64,000 nucleotides of DNA from Verrucomicrobiota bacterium (lineage in GTDB: Bacteria > Verrucomicrobiota > Verrucomicrobiia > Opitutales > Opitutaceae). Below, in pieces: positions 41,837-49,265 of this stretch. Location of the stretch: NCBI GenBank assembly GCA_023428905.1, contig JAEYWP010000030.1, positions 186,001-250,000 on the forward strand. Direction: 5' to 3'. Both the position numbers and the translations under genes were made by a program. How positions within the stretch are numbered: the stretch's first letter is position 1; every line of letters begins with the position of its first letter. The notes under the pieces are model-generated. The model did no database searches, had not been told where the DNA came from, and saw only the letters and a list, made by a program, of their open reading frames with translations.

Positions 41837-44740
41837 TCAGTACCTGACGCTTTCCGGGGGGCCGTAATAACTCTCCGGAACATCCCGGAAGGACAGCACC
41901 ACGCGCTGGAGGACGACCGCCGGATCGATTCTCCAGACCTTCACGACGTGAGCGCCGGGCTGCGAGATGTGGTGCCGGGTGACGACCTTGCGGACGCCTT
42001 CCTGCACGGTGCGTCCCCAGGCGGCATGTCCGTCGCCGACGGGGAGCTGCAGATCGATGATCCGGGGAGGGTCCTCGTCGACGGAGACGCCCAGGCGCAG
42101 CCCGCGGCCGGGGATGAAGGCGAGGGTGGGGGAAAGGGTGAGCTCGATCGTGGCGTCTCCGCTCGAAACGGTGTGTATCGCGTATTCGAGGCGTGACGAC
42201 GCAGGGGAGAGGGCGCGACTTTCGGCGGTGACCGGAAAAGGGGTGATGCCGCCCGAGGTGCGGCCGAAATCGGGGAGGGTGCGCCATGCGATTCCCGGTT
42301 CTTCCACGGCGCGGGTGACGTTGACTGCCTCCATCGCCACGTAGCCGTTCGCTTCGACGAAGGAGCCCGGCGCCGGCGCGGACGACGCCGGGTATTTGAT
42401 CACCGGGACCCCAACTTGAACACGGGTACCGCGTTCGTCCTTGAGGAGCAGGCTGGTTTGCTGCGCACCCTCGGGTACAGCGTCCCAATCAATTTCCACC
42501 TGGAGCCGCACCGCCTCCGGGCCGGTGAGGCGCCCCTCGTCGAGGGAGACGCGGAGCCAGGGAGAGCGGGCTTCGACCTGAAAACTGACCGGACCTTCCC
42601 CGCGATTGAAGACCTCGACCCAGCGTGTACCGCGCGTCAGCGAATCCAGGGTCGGAAGGGTGGGGCGTGGCTGCCCCGGAATCACTTCCGGCCAGGCGGG
42701 TCGGGCGCCTTCGATCGCGACGCCGATGGCGCCGTCCCGGCTGGCCTGCACCTCGCTGACCGCCGGCATGGTGTTTCTGGGTGGCTGCTGCCAGATGGCG
42801 TAGCCGAGGTGGGTCTGATCGGCGAAGTGCCTCCAGCGACCGTTCCCCAGTTCCTCGTTGTATCGGCGGGTCAGGGCGGCGTCCGCCTGGAAGAGCTCGC
42901 GCACCCGCGCGGCGGTGGTGTTGGTGGCGGTGCGCCCCTGGAAGGCGTACAGCTGGTTGAAGCCGGCGGTGATGGTCATCTCGTTCGCGATGGCGCACGC
43001 GCGGATGGGCCAAAGCACAAGCTGGAAAAACGCGTCCCGCTGCGAGGCCGGCAGCTCGCGCTCAAGCCGGCCAGCGCGTTCGTCGAGGTCCTTCCAGGCG
43101 GCGCGCACCCGCTCCGCCTCATTGTAATTCACCAGGCTGAACACGTCCGGCGACAGCCACTCGGGTTTGATCGCGCCGTTGAGCTTGGTGTACCCGGCGA
43201 CCAGTGCCGCGATCTCCCCGGCGTGGGCGGGACCGAACTCCCGCTCCGCCCAGAGGCGGCCGAAGTCGTCCAGGCGTTCGTAGGGCCAGCGTTCCGGAGC
43301 CCAGGCGTAGCGGAGGAAAAACTCGATCGGGAACTCCATCGGTTTCAGGTCCCCGACATTCACGATCCAGATACGGTCGGCGCCGTGGCGGTGGGCGAGG
43401 TGCATCTGCTCCCAGATCCTGGAAATGGGGGTGACATTAAGCCACTTGTAGGAGCGCGGCCAGCCCACGTAGTCGATGTGGTAATACACACCCGCGCCTC
43501 CCGGACGCGCCCGCTCCTCCGCGGTGGGAAGGCGGCGGAGGTTGCCGTAGTTGTCGTCGCACCACAGCAGGGTCACGTCGTCGGGCACGGTCATCCCGCG
43601 CTCAATGTACTCCTGCACCTCCTTGTAGAGCGCCCAAAGCTGCGGGATCTGTTCGACCTCGGGTCGCATTTCCCGCGCCAGGATCGCCCGCTGGTCGTGC
43701 ACGATGGTTTCGAGCAGGCTGATGTTGGCCGACTCACTCATGGCCATATCACCGTCCCCGCGCATGCCGAGGGTGATGATGCTCTCGTACGTGCGGTTCC
43801 GGCGGATGCCCCTGGCCCAGAAGTCAGAGAGGACGCCCGAATTGGTTTCATAATTCCACTCCCCCTTGCCGTGACGGTACCACTCCTGGTGGGCCCGCAG
43901 CATGGGTTCGTGGTGGGAGGTTCCCATCACGATGCCGTACTCGTCCGCCAGACGCGGGTTCTCCGGATCGTCCTCATTGAAGGCGTTGCTCCACATCGCG
44001 GGCCAGAGGTAGTTGGCGCGCAGGCGCAGGAGCAGTTCGAACACCTGGGTGTAGAACGCGCGGTTGAGGCCGCCGAACTTCGCGTTGGCCCAGCCGGTAA
44101 GCGCCGGCGCCTCATCATTCAGGAAAATGCCGCGGTATTTGACGGTCGGCGACGGATGGATGGAACGGCCCGGCTGGAGATGGAGTTCGGAACGCTTCAC
44201 CGGGGCCACGTCGGCCCACCAGTACCAGGGGGAGACGCCGATCTGCTCGGAAAGGTCGTAAGTACCATAGATGGTGCCCCGCTTGTCGCTTCCCACGACC
44301 ACAATGGCGCGTTCGATCCCCGCAAAAGGTTTCTCCACCACCTCGGTGATCCAGGCTTCCCACTGGCCACGGATGGGCGTCACGTCGATGCGTCCCGTGT
44401 CCGCCAACTGGTCAACCCAGGCGCTTTTGCCAAGCGTGCCAAGGAGCACCACCGTCGGGTGGCTTCCAGGCGTGTGGTGCAGCGCGGGGCGGAGTCCGCT
44501 GACGCGCTCCACATCGCCCTGAAAGTCGCGGGCGACACGCACCACGCCCGCCCAGTCCTCCGAATCGACAAGGATCGGAGTGGCCGACCCTGCGGTGACC
44601 AGGGGAACACCCCCGGGGGCGGGGGCGAACTGCACGCGTGACGGTTCCCCGAGCCCCGCTCGGACCGGCACTGCCCAAGCGAGCAGCACAACAGGAAGGG
44701 CCAGGGCGCGAAGTGAGCGGAGTATCAATTTCAGGTTCAT
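41837..44740 (-). CDS. Glycoside hydrolase family 115 (xylan alpha-1,2-glucuronidase)
   Basis: 967 residues from ATG 44740, beginning with a signal peptide ('LRALALPVVLLAWAVPVRAG'). GH115 landmarks: 'AIVVVGSDKRGTIYGTYDLS', 'IGVSPWYWWADVAPVKR', 'VKYRGIFLNDEAPALTGWAN', 'GTSHHEPMLRAHQEWYRHGK', 'VTLLWCDDNYGNLRRLPT' and 'YYHIDYVGWPRSYKWLN'. The family removes (4-O-methyl)glucuronic acid from xylan. Residues about 700-960 are a beta-sandwich/malectin-like tail, as in other members. It lies between the TonB receptor and the two-component pair, all on the same strand, so it is probably part of one xylan-responsive unit. Confidence 0.93.
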   Translation of the reverse strand: MNLKLILRSLRALALPVVLLAWAVPVRAGLGEPSRVQFAPAPGGVPLVTAGSATPILVDSEDWAGVVRVARDFQGDVERVSGLRPALHHTPGSHPTVVLLGTLGKSAWVDQLADTGRIDVTPIRGQWEAWITEVVEKPFAGIERAIVVVGSDKRGTIYGTYDLSEQIGVSPWYWWADVAPVKRSELHLQPGRSIHPSPTVKYRGIFLNDEAPALTGWANAKFGGLNRAFYTQVFELLLRLRANYLWPAMWSNAFNEDDPENPRLADEYGIVMGTSHHEPMLRAHQEWYRHGKGEWNYETNSGVLSDFWARGIRRNRTYESIITLGMRGDGDMAMSESANISLLETIVHDQRAILAREMRPEVEQIPQLWALYKEVQEYIERGMTVPDDVTLLWCDDNYGNLRRLPTAEERARPGGAGVYYHIDYVGWPRSYKWLNVTPISRIWEQMHLAHRHGADRIWIVNVGDLKPMEFPIEFFLRYAWAPERWPYERLDDFGRLWAEREFGPAHAGEIAALVAGYTKLNGAIKPEWLSPDVFSLVNYNEAERVRAAWKDLDERAGRLERELPASQRDAFFQLVLWPIRACAIANEMTITAGFNQLYAFQGRTATNTTAARVRELFQADAALTRRYNEELGNGRWRHFADQTHLGYAIWQQPPRNTMPAVSEVQASRDGAIGVAIEGARPAWPEVIPGQPRPTLPTLDSLTRGTRWVEVFNRGEGPVSFQVEARSPWLRVSLDEGRLTGPEAVRLQVEIDWDAVPEGAQQTSLLLKDERGTRVQVGVPVIKYPASSAPAPGSFVEANGYVAMEAVNVTRAVEEPGIAWRTLPDFGRTSGGITPFPVTAESRALSPASSRLEYAIHTVSSGDATIELTLSPTLAFIPGRGLRLGVSVDEDPPRIIDLQLPVGDGHAAWGRTVQEGVRKVVTRHHISQPGAHVVKVWRIDPAVVLQRVVLSFRDVPESYYGPPESVRY

Positions 44741-44909
44741 GCGAGACAGGGCGTGAGGCGGGTGCGCCCGCAAACGGGAGCGGGGCGGGGCACGACGACA
44801 CGGGCTTGAGGGCGGGCTTTGCCCTCGAAGGCGAACCCGCGGCCGTGGGTTGGGACGGAACAGTTTTCCCCAGCCGCTGGCCGGCAATCGCTCAGACGTA
44901 CTGTCCAAG

Positions 44910-44927
44910 CCCCTACCTAAGTAGGGG
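44910..44927. promoter_or_regulatory. Palindrome CCCCTAC-CTAA-GTAGGGG upstream of GH115
   Basis: Perfect 7-bp inverted repeat with a 4-bp spacer, 170 bp before the GH115 start in the 298-bp gap after the TonB-receptor stop. The half AAGTAGGGG recurs at 49130-49138. A compact 18-bp dyad suits a dimeric LuxR/NarL-type regulator. The rest of the gap holds a GAGGGC-N7-GCCCTC hairpin near 44808-44826. Confidence 0.5.
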
Positions 44928-45038
44928 TTTGAGCGGTGAGTCATTCCCTCTCCGCGGGGTATGCGTCGCTCGCATCGGGCGGGCGTACACTCCCGACCGG
45001 CGCGTGCGGGCGCGCCGGCCGGCTCTGGCAGGGGACAC

Positions 45039-48000
45039 CTAGAACGAGAACGTATTCGTGACGAACCACTCCTGCGTGGGCGCGATACGAACCGATGCCC
45101 ACGTCTGGCCATCGGGCTGGACGGAGATCGGGATCAGATCGTCACCTTTGCCCACGTTTCGAACGTTGGCCTGGATTCGCCAGCGGATTTTTTCCGTCAA
45201 CTTCCGCTCGTAGCTGACCCAGAGGTCGAGACCGTCCTCGGAAGGACCGTAATAGGGGCGGTCCAGGTCGAAGGTGTAGCCCGCGCCCTGCTGCCTGACG
45301 GGGTAGCCGATCACAACCTTGTCGGCCCAGCGGTAACCCGCGCCCACGCCCACCCCCTTGAGTTTGCCGCGGTTGAAGGCGTAGTTGGTCACGATGTTGT
45401 AGCGCCACTTGCGGATCTCGGGCGCGTTGGTGCCTTCCTGCAGCTTCATCTGCTCGTAGTTCCCGCGGAATTGCGCGAACTGGTTAAGGTACCAGTTAAG
45501 TCCGAGGTTTCCGAACTGTGGAATCTGTCCCACGTAGTTCGGCGTGCCATCGGGATTAAAGACCTTCGAGTCAATGAATGCCATGAAGTCCTTGAAGGAC
45601 TCGCCGCCCACGTTGGTCCGGGAGGCTTCCGTCTTCGACGCGTTGAAGGCCAGGCGCCAGTTGGGCAGGGGATTGGCGGTCAGCTCGAACTCGTAGCCCT
45701 CAGAAAACGTGTCCGACGTTGCGGTCAGGCCGCCCGGGCGGGTCACGCTGTAGTTTCGCACCATCGGCAGGTTCGACGTGAGGTCAGGCGGCAGGTACTG
45801 GGCGGCGGGATCACGTCCGCCGGCTAGGCTTGCTTCGTAGGTAGAACGATCGGTCAGCACGCCGAGCGGGACCATGTTGGTCAGTCCCCAGGCAGCGAGG
45901 AGACCCTTTTCCTCGGCATAAGCCTGAATCTCGTTCCAGCCCCGGATGGCGGCGTCCTCGCGGGCGCGGCCCTCCTCCGGGGTGAGGCTGGTGTCGGCCG
46001 GACTGCCTTGGCCACTGGGAAGCGCGTCGAGGGAGTTGGCCGGACCGCCCCAGACGTTGCGGGAGCGTGCCTGCTCCCGGGTGTCCCATGTGTAGGCAGA
46101 AAGACGATACAGGAAGACATTGCGCCAGCGCAGACCGGCGGCGACAAAATTGCCTACCACGCCTGGATCGATGCCGCCGGAGGCGTCCTTGATCGCCGAC
46201 TCGTATTTGATCGCGCGGAAGGAATATTTGCCGTCCTTGGTCGAGAGCAGCACCCCGTAGTCCTTGGTGCTTCCGGTGGCATTGCCGAGCACCTTGCCGT
46301 AGATATCACGACGGGTGTTTGAGACCTGGAAGTTGTTGGACTTGTTGTAGGAGAGGCTGACGTTGACGGGCAGGAAGTCCCTCGATCCCGTGAGCTTGTT
46401 GAGGTGCACGACCACACCGCCGGCCGTCGAATGGTCCTTGTAGACCTGGTTGGGGGGGAAGATGTCCGGCAGCTTGTAGACGGACGGGTTCATGTTGAGG
46501 ATGGCGCGTGCGAGGGTGGGCTGCGCCGAGACGTCCTTGCCCTTCACGACATCGTACCGCCAGCCGAGCGTGGGAATGATGGATTCATTCCAGAGGAATC
46601 CCTGCCAGGAGCCGGCGTACGAAGTCGTTTCGCGCAGCGCCATCGAGGCGCTGGTGGTGAGGCTCTGGTCCGCGCCATTGTTATACCGGACGAGATTCAT
46701 CGGGTACGTCGTCCAGCCACGGTAGTTCGCCGGGTTTTCATTCTGGGTCCGTGCGATCGGCAGCCCGGTCGTGTAGTCCACGGTGTTGTAGACCTTGGCA
46801 AGGGAGGCGGGCACGGTCCAGGGATCGGCAAAGCCCACGCCGGTGGCCGTCCAATTGGAGTCGAACACCGTCACGTTGGCATCCGGCACCTCCACATTCC
46901 CAAGCACGCGCGGAATGTTGGCGCCGGCGGCGGAGCTGGCGTTTGCAAGGGAGCCGCCCAGGTAGATGATCTGGGTGACGGGGCGGTCGAACTGGTTGGT
47001 GCTGGTGCCTGTATTTCCGTTCCAATACGCGCTCCAGTCGAGGGGCACCGCCACGCGGTTCCAGCCGCGGGTCTCGTTGGAAAACTCCTCCTTGCTGTAA
47101 ACTCCGTTGAACCGGTGCTTGCCGAGAATCCGCGCCAGGAGGCTCTCCTTGGCAAAGAAGTCCTCCGATCGCAGCTCAGCGAAGAGAGAGCCTCTCAGGT
47201 ACTCGCGGTCGCTGCTGTAGGAGTTGCCTACGCCGCCGGAGTTCACCGAGACGTAGGGGCGGCCGAAGTTGGGATTTGTCACACCCATGCCCGAGGCGCC
47301 GGCACGCCAGAAGTCGGCGAAATTTTTAAGGATGTCGATGGTGATGGTCGGCGTCTGGCCGAGTTCCATCTCGTTTGCGCGGCGGTATTTTTGACGGTCG
47401 TAGGTCAGCTGAACGGCCAGGCGGTCGTCGAAGGCGGTCTGCGAGAAATCGATGTTGTACGCGTCCCACTCTTCCGTCTCCCACTTGTTTGTCCCGTCGA
47501 TGAGGTTGTCGAAGAAGTTGAAGATCGAGGGGTCCTGAAGCGACATCGTCCGGTATTGGCCGGAGCCCGACAGTGGAATGCGCGCGTTGGCGGCGTAGGT
47601 GGGCAGGTTGGCGAGACCGAAAAACTGGTCGGCGTAGTTTTTGCCGGCCAACCCGTCAGTCGCGGAACGGAATCCGCCGGTGGTGGTGCGGGCTCCCGGG
47701 TTGATGTAACCTCCCATGGCCTGGAAGGTCTGCCCAGTCGCGCCTTCCTGTGTCCAGAAGGGTTGTTGCTGATTGATGCCGGCCTGAGTCAGCCAAGGCT
47801 GGTAGTTCGGGTTGTTGGCATTGTTGACCTGCATGCCTTTGTGCAGGCCCTCGGCATTGCCTGCCAGAATCTCCGCGATATTGCTGCGGTTTGCGTCGTA
47901 TCCGTTGTCCACGGCGGTCTTTCCCATGCCGTTGTCCATCGTCCAGCTGCTGTAGTCCGCCGCCATTGGCTTGAACCACGGGGTAATGCTGTCGTTGGGC

Positions 48001-48845
48001 GTGATGTTTCGGGGACGATTGGCGTCGATTTCCCCATGCTCAAACTTTGCGCGCAGGCTGGTGCGGAACCCGCGCCCGAAGAGCTTGGGATCAAAGCGGA
48101 CCGCGCCATAGATGCGGCGATCGCGTTCATAAGCGGGTTCCTGCTGGAATTTTTCATCGTCCCAAACCGCGTCGACGCGGAGGGCGAGCACATCGTCCAC
48201 CAGCGTCTGGTTGACATCGAACGCGGCGCGGTTGCTGCCGTACGAACCGGTGCGGAATTCCACGCTCCCGAGATTCCTAAACTCAGCGTTGCGCGTTTGC
48301 TGGTTTACGATGCCAGCCGGGCTGCCGAGCCCGAAGAGAATGGAGTTGGGCCCGCGCTGGATGTCGATCCGATCGGTGTTAAACCCGTCCCACGGAATAT
48401 CGGTGGCAAAAAAATCGCGGGTGTTATCGGCGGCGTCGAGGCCTCGGACGCGCTGGCCGGTGATGGGCGAGCGGAGAGTGCGGCTTTCGTCCACGCTGGA
48501 ACCGTCACCAAGTCCTGCATACGTGCCACGGGTTCCGGCGACTTCGGCGTTCGTCGTGTACTGAAGCAGGGTGCTGCTGTCGGTGGCGCCGACGTCCTGC
48601 ATGAAATCTTTCGTGATGACGGAAATGGCGGAGCCGACATCCTTCAGGTCCGTCCGTATCCGGGTTCCAGCCAGCGTCTGGGTTGCCTGGTAGCCGGTAT
48701 CCACGGCTGCATTCACCTCAAAGGGCGAGAGCGTGATGATCTCTTCTGTTTCGGCCGCGGAGGTGGGTGCCGTCTGCGCAAGAAGTCCCTGACACACGGC
48801 TGCCGCCGTGGGTACGAGGACCGGAATGAGGATTCGTGTCTTCAT
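45039..48845 (-). CDS. TonB-dependent receptor (large, SusD-less locus)
   Basis: 1268 residues from ATG 48845. Signal peptide 'MKTRILIPVLVPTAAAVCQG' is followed by 'EEIITLSPFEVNAAVDTGYQ', the N-terminal motif shared by Opitutaceae receptors. The plug domain spans about 60-200 ('LKDVGSAISVITKDFMQDVG', 'IDIQRGPNSILFGLGSPAG'), then a barrel of about 1000 residues ending 'WFVTNTFSF', a normal C-terminal aromatic. It should import an oligosaccharide or a bound metal complex using TonB energy. No SusD partner is adjacent. The neighbours GH115 and GH9 make xylan/cellulose-derived fragments the best guess. It shares a 420-bp regulatory gap with GH9. Confidence 0.93.
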   Translation of the reverse strand: MKTRILIPVLVPTAAAVCQGLLAQTAPTSAAETEEIITLSPFEVNAAVDTGYQATQTLAGTRIRTDLKDVGSAISVITKDFMQDVGATDSSTLLQYTTNAEVAGTRGTYAGLGDGSSVDESRTLRSPITGQRVRGLDAADNTRDFFATDIPWDGFNTDRIDIQRGPNSILFGLGSPAGIVNQQTRNAEFRNLGSVEFRTGSYGSNRAAFDVNQTLVDDVLALRVDAVWDDEKFQQEPAYERDRRIYGAVRFDPKLFGRGFRTSLRAKFEHGEIDANRPRNITPNDSITPWFKPMAADYSSWTMDNGMGKTAVDNGYDANRSNIAEILAGNAEGLHKGMQVNNANNPNYQPWLTQAGINQQQPFWTQEGATGQTFQAMGGYINPGARTTTGGFRSATDGLAGKNYADQFFGLANLPTYAANARIPLSGSGQYRTMSLQDPSIFNFFDNLIDGTNKWETEEWDAYNIDFSQTAFDDRLAVQLTYDRQKYRRANEMELGQTPTITIDILKNFADFWRAGASGMGVTNPNFGRPYVSVNSGGVGNSYSSDREYLRGSLFAELRSEDFFAKESLLARILGKHRFNGVYSKEEFSNETRGWNRVAVPLDWSAYWNGNTGTSTNQFDRPVTQIIYLGGSLANASSAAGANIPRVLGNVEVPDANVTVFDSNWTATGVGFADPWTVPASLAKVYNTVDYTTGLPIARTQNENPANYRGWTTYPMNLVRYNNGADQSLTTSASMALRETTSYAGSWQGFLWNESIIPTLGWRYDVVKGKDVSAQPTLARAILNMNPSVYKLPDIFPPNQVYKDHSTAGGVVVHLNKLTGSRDFLPVNVSLSYNKSNNFQVSNTRRDIYGKVLGNATGSTKDYGVLLSTKDGKYSFRAIKYESAIKDASGGIDPGVVGNFVAAGLRWRNVFLYRLSAYTWDTREQARSRNVWGGPANSLDALPSGQGSPADTSLTPEEGRAREDAAIRGWNEIQAYAEEKGLLAAWGLTNMVPLGVLTDRSTYEASLAGGRDPAAQYLPPDLTSNLPMVRNYSVTRPGGLTATSDTFSEGYEFELTANPLPNWRLAFNASKTEASRTNVGGESFKDFMAFIDSKVFNPDGTPNYVGQIPQFGNLGLNWYLNQFAQFRGNYEQMKLQEGTNAPEIRKWRYNIVTNYAFNRGKLKGVGVGAGYRWADKVVIGYPVRQQGAGYTFDLDRPYYGPSEDGLDLWVSYERKLTEKIRWRIQANVRNVGKGDDLIPISVQPDGQTWASVRIAPTQEWFVTNTFSF

Positions 48846-49120
48846 GGGTGGTGTTCTCGCAGTGGTTGGGTGTTGGGTGCTGCGGAGAGGGGGCCCGTGC
48901 ACGCAGTTCCGCCCAAGCGGGGGCGTGGGCTGACCGGTCGAGCACGCGGAAACGGGGTGGTGGAGAGCAGATCCTGCCGGCAGCTCCAGGGGGTGACGCC
49001 AGCAGAGAACGAAGCGTGGGTGCGGGGCAGAGGGTAGACGCTTTCCGCGACGGCGCGTTCTGCATGCGACGATCGACCCCGCGCCCTCTCTGCCGCAACG
49101 AACCAGAGGTCGGGGCCAGA

Positions 49121-49139
49121 CTACGACCAAAGTAGGGGG
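49121..49139. promoter_or_regulatory. CTAC-N7-GTAG dyad with AAGTAGGGG half-site
   Basis: CTACGACCAAAGTAGGGGG. The right half is identical over 9 bp to the right half of the palindrome at 44910-44927. It lies about 130 bp upstream of GH9 and 280 bp upstream of the TonB receptor. Confidence 0.4.
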
Positions 49140-49201
49140 TGCATTTGCGGCCGACCGCATCACCCGATTGCCTGCGCGACCACGAGAGGGGGCGGCCGTG
49201 C

Positions 49202-49217
49202 CACTCTCATGAGAGTG
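49202..49217. promoter_or_regulatory. 16-bp perfect palindrome CACTCTCATGAGAGTG upstream of GH9
   Basis: Uninterrupted palindrome centred 56 bp before the GH9 ATG. The lack of a spacer and the length suit a LacI- or TetR-type dimer site rather than a hairpin. No such regulator is encoded in the window. Confidence 0.5.
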
Positions 49218-49265
49218 TAAACCTCCCGGTTGAGCTATGGACCGGAAGCCCTTTAGTCCGTCGTC

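Larger units (their letters stand above)
48846..49265. promoter_or_regulatory. 420-bp divergent control region between TonB receptor and GH9
   Basis: No gene is supported here. It holds CTAC-N7-GTAG with the shared AAGTAGGGG half (49121-49139) and a 16-bp perfect palindrome (49202-49217). Both lie nearer the GH9 start. Clear -35/-10 elements were not recognised. Confidence 0.5.

Noticed and set aside
42416..44641. 741-codon plus-strand frame opposite GH115
   Set aside because: Shadow of a well-supported GH115 gene; composition is low-complexity and there is no homology.
46404..49037. 877-codon plus-strand frame opposite the TonB receptor
   Set aside because: The receptor is unambiguous on the minus strand and the shadow lacks any domain.
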